From: an uncultured Oscillospiraceae bacterium
Lineage (GTDB): Bacteria; Bacillota; Clostridia; Oscillospirales; Oscillospiraceae
Direction: 5' to 3'
Assembly (NCBI GenBank): GCA_934565425.1
Contig: CAKTHW010000039.1
Location: 1-12,850 of the forward strand
Length of the DNA: 12,850 nt
Shown here: positions 1 through 7,222 of the stretch, piece by piece
How the letters are laid out: each line of letters starts with the position of its first letter
Position numbering within the stretch: position 1 is the stretch's first letter
Notes under the pieces: generated by a model
Told to the model about the DNA's origin: nothing
What the model saw: only the letters and a program-made list of their open reading frames with translations
Database searches by the model: none
Translations under genes and position numbers: made by a program

Positions 1-298
1 AGCATTTTCACAGGAGCGATGTGGGGGAAGGTTGCCAGATGGAATCGCAAGGAGTGTGAATATTTTTGCGGAAAACTTGGATGATTTTCAGTTTATTTTC
101 GATATTTAAGTATTTTGTTCCGATGACACTCCCCCCTTCCAATGCTATCATGAAAGCAGATCAAGGCCCGCTCAGGGGTTACATCCTTCCACCCCATGGT
201 CATTCACTCACTTGTGCCCCCTGGGCGGCCCCTATGTCAAGGAGACTTGTACATATATAGATTTCGATAGAATCCAAACCAATACAAAGGAGAACAAT
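1..298. other. upstream intergenic region, no gene seen
   Basis: No convincing coding region is visible before the CoA-transferase. The only forward reading frame that begins here encodes an unconvincing 64-residue peptide without a ribosome binding site. The stretch around 60-125 is AT-rich, while 160-240 is C-rich. A poor promoter-like pair (TTGTAC at 247-252 and TAGAAT at 268-273) has a spacer of only 15 bases, so the true promoter of the downstream gene is not resolved. The first 60 bases could be the tail or leader of something outside the window. Confidence 0.5.
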
Positions 299-1513
299 AT
301 GGACGCACCTCTGAAAGGAATTAAAGTGCTGGAACTGGGCACTCATGTAGCGGTTCCCTCTGCCTGCCGGCTGATGGCGGAGTATGGCGCGGACGTGATT
401 AAGATCGAGACCGCCGGCGGCGACCCCTGGCGGTACTCCGGGTTGAACGTCAACCTGAGCATTGATGATTTCTCCTGCCCCGTCTTCACCATCCAGAACA
501 ACGGCAAGCGCCTGATCAGCCTGGATCTGAAAACCGAAGGCGGCAGAGCAGTATTTATGAAGCTGCTGGAGGACACCGACGTGTTCTGCACCAGCGTGCG
601 CATGAAGGGTCTGGCCAAAATGGGGCTGGACTATGACACCCTGAAAGAAAAGTTCCCCAAGCTCATCTACTTCCACTTCACCGGCTACGGTCACCGCGGT
701 CCCGACGCCGAAGCCCCCGGCTTCGACATCGCCTCCTTCTGGTCCCGTGTCGGCGCCCGTGTGGGTTGGGTCGAGGAAGGCACCTTCCCCGTCCGTGCCT
801 CCGGCGGTTATGGCGATATGGTCACCGGTCTGCTCATCTTCGGCGGCATGGTCACCGCCCTGCGCGGCCGTGACGTCACCGGCAAGGGCACCCTGGTCAC
901 CAACTCCCTCTACGGCACCAGTATGTGGGTCAACGCACAGTCCATCATGTGCGCACAGCCCCCCTACAACCACCACTTCCCCGAGGACGTAGACCGTCCC
1001 GGCAGCCCCATGGTCTATGACTATGTGTGCAAGGACGGCGAATGGCTGGCGTTGGTGGGCATCGGCTATGAGAAGAACTTCTCCCGCTACTGCAAAGCAC
1101 TGGGCATGGAAGAAGAAATCGACGACCCCCGCTGTCAGAATGAAAAGACCCTGGCGGACAGCGACTACATCTACGAGCTGACCATGAAGGTCCGTGCCAA
1201 GATGAAGGAAAAGACCTCTTACGAATGGGAAGAGATCTTCCGCAAAGCCGACCTGGTCTACTCCCGCCTGAACCACTTCGAGGACGTGCCCAAGGACGAA
1301 CAGGCCTGGGCCAACGACTACCTCCAGGAAGTCACCTGGGGCAATGGCGTCACCAACGCAGTCGTCCGTCCTCCCCTCCACTTCAAGAGCTACGAACAGC
1401 GTGAGACTGTCTCCCTGGGCGGCATCGGCCAGCACACCGATGAAGTCCTGAAGGAATACGGCTTCACCCAGGAAGCCATCGACACCATGCGTGCCAACAA
1501 AGAGATCATCTGA
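299..1513 (+). CDS. type III CoA-transferase (CaiB/BaiF family)
   Basis: A 404-residue protein, the usual length for family III CoA-transferases, which move CoA between carboxylic acids in the cytoplasm through an aspartyl-CoA thioester. The N-terminus (GIKVLELGTHVAVPSACRLM, then ADVIKIE near residues 31-37) is the classic opening of the fold. Asp173 in GGYGDMVTG sits where the catalytic aspartate of this family lies. The GKGTLV stretch near 195-200 is also typical. I chose the ATG at 299 because AGGAG at 288-292 lies six bases upstream; the longer frame starting at 212 has no such site. The general look recalls the 2-hydroxyacid/aryl-acid group (FldA and HadA type), but the substrate cannot be read from sequence. 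The gene stands alone, ends in its own hairpin terminator, and uses CGT for many arginines, suggesting high expression. A role with the downstream shikimate-type operon is inference only. Confidence 0.93.
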   Translation: MDAPLKGIKVLELGTHVAVPSACRLMAEYGADVIKIETAGGDPWRYSGLNVNLSIDDFSCPVFTIQNNGKRLISLDLKTEGGRAVFMKLLEDTDVFCTSVRMKGLAKMGLDYDTLKEKFPKLIYFHFTGYGHRGPDAEAPGFDIASFWSRVGARVGWVEEGTFPVRASGGYGDMVTGLLIFGGMVTALRGRDVTGKGTLVTNSLYGTSMWVNAQSIMCAQPPYNHHFPEDVDRPGSPMVYDYVCKDGEWLALVGIGYEKNFSRYCKALGMEEEIDDPRCQNEKTLADSDYIYELTMKVRAKMKEKTSYEWEEIFRKADLVYSRLNHFEDVPKDEQAWANDYLQEVTWGNGVTNAVVRPPLHFKSYEQRETVSLGGIGQHTDEVLKEYGFTQEAIDTMRANKEII

Positions 1514-1527
1514 CCACATCCCTCTCG

Positions 1528-1548
1528 GATGAAATGGAATGTTTCATC
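1528..1548 (+). other. small hairpin after CoA-transferase stop
   Basis: GATGAAA (1528-1534) and TTTCATC (1542-1548) form a 7-bp stem with a 7-base loop, just past the stop codon and followed by TTTCCC. It may help terminate or protect the 3' end of the transcript. It is weaker than the GC-rich hairpin that follows. Confidence 0.35.
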
Positions 1549-1581
1549 TTTCCCATTTTCATCAGCCTATCATTCATGGGG

Positions 1582-1616
1582 ACCCCCCTCTGTCGCACCC
1601 GACGGAGGGGGGTTTC
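1582..1616 (+). terminator. GC-rich terminator of the CoA-transferase gene
   Basis: ACCCCCCTCTGTCG (1582-1595) pairs with CGACGGAGGGGGGT (1600-1613), giving a 14-bp stem with one G-T pair and a four-base CACC loop. A short, imperfect T tract (TTTCT) follows. It sits between two convergent genes, next to the end of the LysR gene at 1622. The T tract is poor, so efficiency is uncertain, but the stem is very stable. Confidence 0.72.
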
Positions 1617-1621
1617 TCCAC

Positions 1622-2506
1622 TCATATCGCCGTCACGCCGCCCCGTTTCCGGGTGATGTCCTCCGCCCAGGCCAAGAACTGCTCCAGCTTGTTGCGGTTC
1701 CGGCTCAGGAACGTGACATAGTACTGCACCGTCAGCTCCGGGTCGGTGAATGGAATAAGCTTGCGGCCGGTGCCGTCGTTGCGGAGCTTGACAGAGAGGG
1801 TGGAGATGGTGGTCAAAAAGTTGCGGGTCTGGATGAGGTACTGGGTGACGGACAGGTCGTTCTTCATGAGCTGGACACTGGGGTTGGTAGCACGGAGGAT
1901 CTTTTCCATCTGGCTCACAAAATACCCCGCATCCCGCACCAGGAGCAGTGGCTGCGCTGGGATGTCCGCTAGGGCGATCTCCTCCCGGTCGATGAGCCCG
2001 TTGCTCTGGGGGACGGACAGATAGGCTCGGTCGGTGAGAAAGGGGATGCTCTGGATGCCAGGCAAGTCCACCTTTCCAGAGGTGACCAAGGCGTCGTATT
2101 TCCGCTCGGAAAGCACCTTCTTCACGTCCCTGGGCTGACAGACGGCACTGCTCACCGCAATCTCCGGGTGCGCCAGGGCAAATCGGGGCAGCGAATACCC
2201 CTGCACCCCCAAATCGGCAAAGCCGATGGACAGGGCAGGCGCCTGCTTGGACAGGCTGAGCAGGTCGGCGCGCATCTGGTCCACGCTCTTCAAAATCTGG
2301 TTCACGTGGACCAACGCCGCCTCTCCCACGTCGTTGAGATGGATGCGGTTGGGTGTGCGGTCGAAGAGCTCCACCTCCAGCTCCTCCTCTAATTTTTTCA
2401 GCATAGCGCTCATAGCCGGCTGGCTGATATGCAGCTGCTGCGCCGCGCGGGTCAGGGAACCGGTCTCGGCGATCATCTGAAAATAGCGCAGCTGTGTGAT
2501 GTCCAT
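1622..2506 (-). CDS. LysR-family transcriptional regulator (first)
   Basis: A 294-residue protein of standard LysR length. The N-terminal winged helix-turn-helix occupies about residues 1-60: LRYFQMIAETGSLTRAAQ, then LHISQPAMSAMLKKLEEEL and LFDRTPNRIHL are textbook family sequence. The remainder is the periplasmic-binding-protein-like effector domain, much less conserved, so the effector cannot be named. The ATG at 2506 has an AGGAGG on the minus strand close upstream. The gene is divergent from the aldo/keto reductase at 2702, the usual arrangement for a LysR protein and its target, and convergent with the CoA-transferase. It probably controls the reductase and itself from the 195-base gap. 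Regulation of the CoA-transferase is possible but unsupported. Confidence 0.95.
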   Translation of the reverse strand: MDITQLRYFQMIAETGSLTRAAQQLHISQPAMSAMLKKLEEELEVELFDRTPNRIHLNDVGEAALVHVNQILKSVDQMRADLLSLSKQAPALSIGFADLGVQGYSLPRFALAHPEIAVSSAVCQPRDVKKVLSERKYDALVTSGKVDLPGIQSIPFLTDRAYLSVPQSNGLIDREEIALADIPAQPLLLVRDAGYFVSQMEKILRATNPSVQLMKNDLSVTQYLIQTRNFLTTISTLSVKLRNDGTGRKLIPFTDPELTVQYYVTFLSRNRNKLEQFLAWAEDITRKRGGVTAI

Positions 2507-2525
2507 AGGTGCCTCCTTTCGGTCT

Positions 2526-2547
2526 TAGCATAAGCAAATGGTTATGC
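2526..2547. promoter_or_regulatory. candidate LysR operator (interrupted palindrome)
   Basis: GCATAA (2528-2533) and TTATGC (2542-2547) form a 6-8-6 inverted repeat about 20-40 bases upstream of the first LysR start. The 8-mer TAGCATAA at 2526-2533 recurs at 2632-2639, on the reductase side of the same gap. Paired dyads of this kind across a divergent promoter are typical of LysR autoregulation and activation. Binding is inferred. Confidence 0.4.
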
Positions 2548-2587
2548 ACCATAAAAAAGTTGTCCTGTACAAACCGTTGTAATCGAG

Positions 2588-2593
2588 TATAAT
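2588..2593 (+). promoter_or_regulatory. candidate -10 box for the aldo/keto reductase
   Basis: A perfect TATAAT lies at 2588-2593 but no good -35 box is found 16-18 bases upstream (CTGTAC at 2565-2570 is a poor match), which fits an activator-dependent promoter. If used, the transcript would carry a leader of about 100 bases. That leader contains a short dyad (AGAGAA at 2605-2610, TTCTCT at 2612-2617) followed by a run of six T. Confidence 0.4.
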
Positions 2594-2701
2594 AGGGTAC
2601 TGCAAGAGAACTTCTCTGTTTTTTACTGTTATAGCATAAACGACCCTTTATTACAATCCCGGTCACCCCTGACCGCTGACAACGAACCTGGAGGTAACAG
2701 G

Positions 2702-3553
2702 ATGGAATATACAACCTTATGTAACGGCGTCACCATGCCCCTGGAGGGCTTTGGCGTCTTTCAGATCCCGGAAGCCGCAGTCTGTGAGCAGGCCGTCTTA
2801 GACGCTCTGGACACCGGTTACCGCCTCATCGACACCGCCGCCGCCTATTTCAACGAGGAAGCCGTAGGCGCAGCCCTGCGCAAGTCCGGCATCCCCCGAG
2901 ACGAGCTGTTCATCACCACCAAGCTGTGGGTGCAGGACGCCGGCTATGAGAACGCCAAAAAGGCGTTCCAGACCTCCCTGGACAAGCTGGGGCTGGATTA
3001 TCTGGACCTGTACCTGATCCACCAGCCCTTTGGGGACTACTACGGCTCCTGGCGTGCCATGGAAGAGCTGTACGAGGCGGGCAAAATCCGCGCCATCGGC
3101 GTGTGCAACTTCTACCCCGAACGGCTCACCGACCTGGCCTGCAACGCTCGCATCCAGCCCATGGTCAACCAGGTGGAGCTGCACCCCTTCTTCGCCCAGG
3201 CCGACGCCCTGGAGAACATGAAGACGCTGGGCATCCAGCCGGAAGCCTGGGGGCCTCTGGCGGAGGGCAACCACGGCATCTTCACCCATCCCCTGCTGAC
3301 CGACATCGGCAACAAGTACGGCAAGACCCCGGCACAAGTGGTGCTGCGCTGGAACACCCAGCGCGGGGTGGTCATCATCCCCAAGTCCACCCATAAGGAA
3401 CGGATGGAGCAGAACCTGGACATCTGGGACTTCACTTTGACCCGGGACGACATGGCTGCCATCAGCCAGCTGGATCTGGGTCACAGCGAGATCGTGGACC
3501 ACAGCGCCGCGGAGACGGCAAAGTGGCTGAATGGTTGGAAAATTCACGACTAA
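2702..3553 (+). CDS. aldo/keto reductase
   Basis: A 283-residue single-domain (beta/alpha)8 NAD(P)H-dependent reductase, normal for the family. The catalytic tetrad is visible: Asp44 and Tyr49 in LIDTAAAYFNEEAVG, Lys74 in ITTKLW, His107 in YLIHQPFG. The C-terminal nucleotide-binding signature IPKSTHKERMEQN is present. The family member this most resembles is the 2,5-diketo-gluconate reductase/YvgN type that reduces aldehydes and ketones; the true substrate is unknown. A phenylalanine replaces the usual glycine after the catalytic tyrosine (AAYFNEE rather than AAYGNEE), which borders the active site. GGAGG at 2690-2694 fixes the start. It is divergent from the first LysR gene and ends with its own terminator, so it is probably monocistronic. 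Confidence 0.94.
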   Translation: MEYTTLCNGVTMPLEGFGVFQIPEAAVCEQAVLDALDTGYRLIDTAAAYFNEEAVGAALRKSGIPRDELFITTKLWVQDAGYENAKKAFQTSLDKLGLDYLDLYLIHQPFGDYYGSWRAMEELYEAGKIRAIGVCNFYPERLTDLACNARIQPMVNQVELHPFFAQADALENMKTLGIQPEAWGPLAEGNHGIFTHPLLTDIGNKYGKTPAQVVLRWNTQRGVVIIPKSTHKERMEQNLDIWDFTLTRDDMAAISQLDLGHSEIVDHSAAETAKWLNGWKIHD

Positions 3554-3570
3554 ACCCTGACAATCTCACC

Positions 3571-3607
3571 AAAGAGGCTATTGCATCTGCAACAGCCTCT
3601 TTCGTGC
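3571..3607 (+). terminator. terminator after the aldo/keto reductase
   Basis: AAAGAGGCT (3571-3579) pairs with AGCCTCTTT (3594-3602). The interior TTGC/GCAA extends the stem past one A-C mismatch. The stem ends in TTT and there is another T-run at 3610-3613. It separates the reductase from the MATE gene. Confidence 0.7.
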
Positions 3608-3656
3608 TGTTTTCTGAGCAACCGATATACATTATATAATAAGGAAGGTGGACGAT

Positions 3657-5048
3657 ATGGAACAAGGAACCGCCAAGCTGGACATGCTCCACGGCTCCAT
3701 TTGGGACAAGATCCTCCGATTTGCCCTGCCGGTGGCCGCGACGGCGGTATTAGGGCAGCTGTTTAACGCATCCGACGTGGCCGTAGTGGGCAATTTCGCC
3801 AGCGGCAGCCGCACCGCCGCCGTGGCAGCCGTAGGCGCCAACGGCCCCATCATCAACCTGATATTAGGCTTGTTCATCGGCATCGCCCTGGGCACCACCG
3901 TGGTCATCGCCAACGCCATCGGCAGCGACGACCGGGAGGGCGTCCAGAACGCCGTCCACACCTCCATGGTCATGGCGGTGGTAGGCGGGGTCATCGTGGC
4001 CATCATCGGCGAGCTGATGGCAGGCGGGCTATTGACCCTGCTCCAGGTGCCGGAGGACGTCTACCCCCTGTCCCTCCTCTATCTGCGCATCTATTTCCTG
4101 GGCATGCCCGCCATCCTGCTCTACAACTTTGAAGCCGCCATCTTCCGCAGCATCGGCGAGACCAAGGTCCCCCTCATCGCCCTGGCCTCCTCCGGTGTCC
4201 TGAATGTGCTGCTCAACCTGGTGTTCGTCCTGGGCTTTGACATGACCGTCAACGGCGTGGCCATCGCCACGGTGCTGTCCAACGTGGTCAGCTCCGCCAT
4301 CTTGTACCGGAGACTGCGGAAAACCGACCAGTACATCCACGTAGACCCCAAGCGGTTCGCAATCCACTGGGGCAGCTTCCGGCAGATCCTGCGCATCGGC
4401 CTGCCCGCCGGCATCCAGAGTGCCGTCTTCGCCGTCTCCAACATCGTCATCCAGTCCGCCATCAACAGCCTGGGCACCATCGTCATGGCCGCCTCCAGCG
4501 CTGCGCTGAACATCGAGATCATGGCCTACTACATCATGAACTCCTTCAGCCAGGCCTGTGCCACCTTTGTGGGGCAGAATTACGGTGCGGGGCAGGTCAA
4601 ACGCTGCCGGAAGATCCTCGGCCTGTGCCTCTTAGAGGACGCCATCGCCACCGCGTCCGCCATTTTCATCATCCTCTTCGCCGGGAAAGCCGTCCTGGCC
4701 CTGTTCAACCCCGACCCCCAGGTCATCGACATCGGCTACACCCGCCTGCTCATCGTCTTCACCGCCTACACCTTCAGCATGCTCTACGACGTCATGTCCG
4801 GCTACCTCCGTGGCTTTGGCATCTCCCTGGTGCCTGCGCTGCTGGTCATCTTCGGTGTCTGCGGGGTGCGTATCCTTTGGATCCTCTTTGTTTTCCCCAC
4901 CAGCCGCACCTTTGCCACCATCATGTACGTCTACCCCATCAGTTTGGGCATCACAGCCCTGCTCATCGGCATCGCTGTATTGGTTTTCCGACCGTCCAAA
5001 CGGCTGGCAGGACAGGCACAGAACGCCGATTCCCCCTCGGCAACTTGA
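3657..5048 (+). CDS. MATE-family multidrug/metabolite efflux transporter
   Basis: A 463-residue integral membrane protein, the standard size for the 12-helix MATE exporters that use a Na+ or H+ gradient to pump organic compounds out of the cell. The opening (GSIWDKILRFALPVAATAVL, then QLFNASDVAVVGNFA) is the characteristic first helix and loop of bacterial MATE proteins. The second half restarts with a similar segment (ILRIGLPAGIQSAVFAVSN), as expected for the two-bundle fold. I chose the ATG at 3657 because AAGGAAGG at 3641-3648 lies eight bases upstream; the in-frame GTG at 3648 overlaps that site. Arginine codons are mostly CGC/CGG, unlike the CGT-rich genes. It has no obvious operon partner and ends at a bidirectional terminator. 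Its cargo is unknown; export of an aromatic or hydroaromatic product is only a guess. Confidence 0.94.
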   Translation: MEQGTAKLDMLHGSIWDKILRFALPVAATAVLGQLFNASDVAVVGNFASGSRTAAVAAVGANGPIINLILGLFIGIALGTTVVIANAIGSDDREGVQNAVHTSMVMAVVGGVIVAIIGELMAGGLLTLLQVPEDVYPLSLLYLRIYFLGMPAILLYNFEAAIFRSIGETKVPLIALASSGVLNVLLNLVFVLGFDMTVNGVAIATVLSNVVSSAILYRRLRKTDQYIHVDPKRFAIHWGSFRQILRIGLPAGIQSAVFAVSNIVIQSAINSLGTIVMAASSAALNIEIMAYYIMNSFSQACATFVGQNYGAGQVKRCRKILGLCLLEDAIATASAIFIILFAGKAVLALFNPDPQVIDIGYTRLLIVFTAYTFSMLYDVMSGYLRGFGISLVPALLVIFGVCGVRILWILFVFPTSRTFATIMYVYPISLGITALLIGIAVLVFRPSKRLAGQAQNADSPSAT

Positions 5049-5088
5049 CGGAAGGGCAAATCACCCCCCAAAATCCACCCAAACACCC

Positions 5089-5127
5089 AAAAAACAGGCA
5101 CAAGTACCCAACTTGTGCCTGTTTTTT
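5089..5127. terminator. bidirectional terminator between MATE and LysR genes
   Basis: AAAAAACAGGCACAAGT (5089-5105) and ACTTGTGCCTGTTTTTT (5111-5127) are perfect reverse complements around a five-base ACCCA loop. There is an 11-bp core stem, and A/T tracts on both sides give a U-run in either direction. It terminates the MATE transcript (+) and the second LysR transcript (-), which converge here. Confidence 0.92.
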
Positions 5128-5166
5128 ATGCATTGACGCCTGAAAATCCGATTGTTTTTTTCGATA

Positions 5167-5211
5167 GATTGATTGGTTCCGTCTATCGGTTCCAATTTCG
5201 ACGACGAAATT
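5167..5211. repeat. two short dyads downstream of the second LysR gene
   Basis: AATTTCG (5194-5200) with CGAAATT (5205-5211) makes a 7-bp hairpin with a four-base loop. Slightly further on, a CGATAGA/TCTATCG pair (about 5162-5187) brackets a 13-base loop. They lie between the LysR stop and the bidirectional terminator. Neither has a T tract, so they may be mRNA 3'-end structures rather than terminators. Confidence 0.4.
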
Positions 5212-5220
5212 TGTGCAATT

Positions 5221-6102
5221 TCACAATGTCCCTCCGTTGAGCACAAACTGCCGAAATTTCTGCACCGCAGGAGGCTGATACGCCCGGTCGTCGCTGACCA
5301 GGTAGAAGCTGCGCTCCCAGTGGGGGGAGGCGATCTGGATGATCTTCACATCCAGCCGCAGCAGCATCTCCATGTAGGGCACCACGGCGATGCCAAACCC
5401 GGCAGCCACCAGTCCGGCTACCACCTGATCCTCTTCGGTCTCGTGGGCGATGATGGGGTCCCCTTCAATTTTGGCAAACAATTCCTCCACCACCCCCCGC
5501 ATCCCGGAGCCTTCGGAGAAGTAGACCTGCGGATAGGGCAGGGTTTCCGTCAGATCCACCGAGTGGTGCTTTGCCAACGGATGGTTTTTGGGCACAATGA
5601 GCACAAGATCCTGCTGTTCCACCGCAATGGCAGTCAGCCCCATTTCCACTGGTGGTTTGGATGCAAATACCAAATCCAGCTTTTTCTCTGCCATTTCATC
5701 CAGCAAATGGCTGGTCACACCGGTGTGAAAGGTGAATCGGATGTCTTTTCCCGGATTCTCCGCCAGGAACCGAGCTGCCAATTTGGGCACATAATCCACC
5801 CCCAGCGTCCGCAGCAGCCCCAGCCGGATCAGACCTTCCCCTCGGCTGACCCGCTGCAAGGACTCCACGCCCTCGTCCAAAATGGATAAGGTTTCCTGGG
5901 CACAATCCAAGAATTGCTCCCCATACTGAGTCAGGGAGATGCTCCGCCCGTTCTTCTCAAACAACGGCACCCCCAACTCCCCCTCCAACTGGGAGATGGC
6001 GTGGCTGAGGCTGGGCTGGGTGATGCACAGGCGCTCCGCGGTGCGGGTGTAGTGCTGGATGTGCGCCAGCTCCACAAAGTAACGCAGATGTGATAAATTC
6101 AC
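5221..6102 (-). CDS. LysR-family regulator of the shikimate-type operon (second)
   Basis: A 293-residue LysR protein. The DNA-binding domain spans about residues 1-60 (LRYFVELAHIQHYTRTAERL, then CITQPSLSHAISQLEGELGV and LFEKNGRSISLT). It is followed by the effector domain, with the family-typical FGIAVVPYM near residue 230. The start codon is GTG at 6102, with a G-rich Shine-Dalgarno (AAAGGGGG, minus strand of 6113-6120) about ten bases upstream. It is divergent from the six-gene operon beginning at 6323, the standard position of a LysR activator relative to its target. In Listeria a LysR regulator (QuiR) responding to shikimate controls comparable gene sets, as I recall; by analogy the ligand here may be shikimate, quinate or a keto derivative. 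That is inference from context, because the effector-domain sequence does not reveal its ligand. It is not similar enough to the first LysR to look like a recent duplicate. Confidence 0.95.
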   Translation of the reverse strand: MNLSHLRYFVELAHIQHYTRTAERLCITQPSLSHAISQLEGELGVPLFEKNGRSISLTQYGEQFLDCAQETLSILDEGVESLQRVSRGEGLIRLGLLRTLGVDYVPKLAARFLAENPGKDIRFTFHTGVTSHLLDEMAEKKLDLVFASKPPVEMGLTAIAVEQQDLVLIVPKNHPLAKHHSVDLTETLPYPQVYFSEGSGMRGVVEELFAKIEGDPIIAHETEEDQVVAGLVAAGFGIAVVPYMEMLLRLDVKIIQIASPHWERSFYLVSDDRAYQPPAVQKFRQFVLNGGTL

Positions 6103-6182
6103 AGGTTTTACGCCCCCTTTCTTGGTTATTATTATAATATATCCAATAGAAAAAAACTATCATTTTATCAGATTTTATTGAT

Positions 6183-6211
6183 TTGTTATTTTCCTCACAA
6201 TGGGGTACAGT
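6183..6211 (+). promoter_or_regulatory. candidate promoter of the six-gene operon
   Basis: TTGTTA (6183-6188) and TACAGT (6206-6211) are separated by exactly 17 bases. Each matches four of six consensus positions, as expected for an activated promoter. It lies in the AT-rich divergent gap, about 110 bases before the first operon start, and would give a leader of roughly 105 bases. On the minus strand a TATAAT reads at 6136-6131 and may serve the LysR gene. Confidence 0.45.
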
Positions 6212-6223
6212 AGGGTCAGCCGA

Positions 6224-6305
6224 GGGCGGCAGCCGCCAGGCAAGCAGTACGGACGCCTGTACCGCCGCCCCAACCAATACGAAAAAAATGCCGCCGCTGG
6301 ACGGC
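6224..6305 (+). promoter_or_regulatory. structured GC-rich leader with competing hairpins
   Basis: The untranslated leader of the operon switches abruptly from AT-rich to GC-rich. GGCGGC (6225-6230) can pair locally with GCCGCC (6232-6237), or GGGCGGC (6224-6230) can pair at long range with GCCGCCC (6264-6270), the latter also bringing AGGC (6238-6241) against GCCT (6256-6259). A further GCCG/CGGC dyad lies at about 6290-6304, directly before the ribosome binding site. No T tract follows the hairpins, so a terminator is not evident. Translation control, mRNA stability or a small palindromic repeat are all possible. It matches no riboswitch class I recognise. Confidence 0.35.
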
Positions 6306-6322
6306 AAGAGGAGGAAACGCAT

Positions 6323-7189
6323 ATGCAGCTGTCAGGAACCACCACCCTGCTGGGACTGATCGGATCACCGGTCGCACACTCCAAGTCCCCTGCCATGTAT
6401 AACTACTGTTTTCGGAAGTTCCATATGGACTGCGCCTATCTGGCCTTTGATGTGGCCGCCGATCAGGTGGAGCAGTCCGTAAAGGCCATCCGCACCCTGC
6501 ATATGCGGGGCGCCAACGTGACGATGCCCTTTAAGACCACGGTCGTCCCTTACATGGACCGCTTGACCCCGGCGGCAGAGACCATCCAGGCCGTGAACAC
6601 CATCGTCAACGAGGACGGCGTCCTGGTGGGACACAACACCGACGGCTGCGGCTACACCCAGAACCTCCGCCGGAACGGCATCGAAGTGGCCGGCAAGAAG
6701 ATCACCTTGATCGGCTGCGGCGGCGTCGGTTCCTCCATCGCCGTACAGGTGGCGCTGGAAGGCGCGGCGGAGCTGGCCATCTTCAATCGGAAGGATAAGT
6801 TCTGGCCCAGCATCGAAGAGCGGATGGAAGCCATCCGCAAGGTCGCGCCCAACTGTGTCCTCTCCCTCCACGACCTGGCCGACCAGGACGCCCTGCATGC
6901 GGCAGTGGATCACTGCGACATCCTCTCCAACGCCAACATGGTGGGGATGCCTCCCCTGGAGAACGAGAGCAACATCAAGGACCCCAGTTGGTTCCGGCCT
7001 GACCTGATCGTCACCGATGTGGTCTACTCCCCCACCGAGACCAAGCTGCTCCGGGAAGCCAAAGCCGCTGGCTGCAAGACCTGCGGCGGGCTGGGGATGC
7101 TGCTGTGCCAGGGTGCGGAAGCGTTCCGGCTGTACAGCAAGGGTCTGGAGATGCCCATTGATGAGATTCAAGCACTGCTTTACGATTAA
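6323..7189 (+). CDS. aroE: YdiB-like quinate/shikimate dehydrogenase 1
   Basis: A 288-residue shikimate dehydrogenase-family enzyme that interconverts shikimate with 3-dehydroshikimate, and in the YdiB branch quinate with 3-dehydroquinate. The substrate domain carries Ser20 and Ser22 (AHSKSP) for the carboxylate and the catalytic pair Lys71 (NVTMPFK) and Asp107 (HNTDG). A Rossmann domain follows with GCGGVG at 131-136, then FNRKDKF near 154-160. The latter resembles the YdiB sequence rather than the NRT-x-R/K NADP clamp of AroE, suggesting NAD use. The C-terminus has GMLLCQGAEAF. The segment NANMVGM (203-209) differs from the common NATKVGM. The ATG at 6323 follows AGGAGG at 6309-6314; the in-frame ATG at 6200 lies upstream of the likely transcript start. 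All 12 arginines are non-CGT codons, unlike the paralogue downstream. It is the first gene of the operon. A biosynthetic AroE role cannot be excluded. Confidence 0.93.
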   Translation: MQLSGTTTLLGLIGSPVAHSKSPAMYNYCFRKFHMDCAYLAFDVAADQVEQSVKAIRTLHMRGANVTMPFKTTVVPYMDRLTPAAETIQAVNTIVNEDGVLVGHNTDGCGYTQNLRRNGIEVAGKKITLIGCGGVGSSIAVQVALEGAAELAIFNRKDKFWPSIEERMEAIRKVAPNCVLSLHDLADQDALHAAVDHCDILSNANMVGMPPLENESNIKDPSWFRPDLIVTDVVYSPTETKLLREAKAAGCKTCGGLGMLLCQGAEAFRLYSKGLEMPIDEIQALLYD

Positions 7190-7222
7190 CCATCAACGAA
7201 AGAGAGAAAGGATGAACACGAC

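Noticed and set aside
200..1519. A 439-codon open frame on the minus strand
   Set aside because: Antisense to the CoA-transferase; no recognisable motifs or ribosome binding site.
1506..2714. A 402-codon minus-strand frame overlapping the first LysR gene
   Set aside because: The LysR frame has a perfect HTH domain and ribosome binding site; this one crosses the promoter region and reads as a Pro/Arg-rich shadow.
6200..6322. N-terminal extension of the first dehydrogenase from the ATG at 6200
   Set aside because: The extra 41 residues are Arg/Gly/Pro-rich with no family similarity, the ATG has no ribosome binding site and overlaps the candidate promoter, while the ATG at 6323 has AGGAGG at proper spacing.
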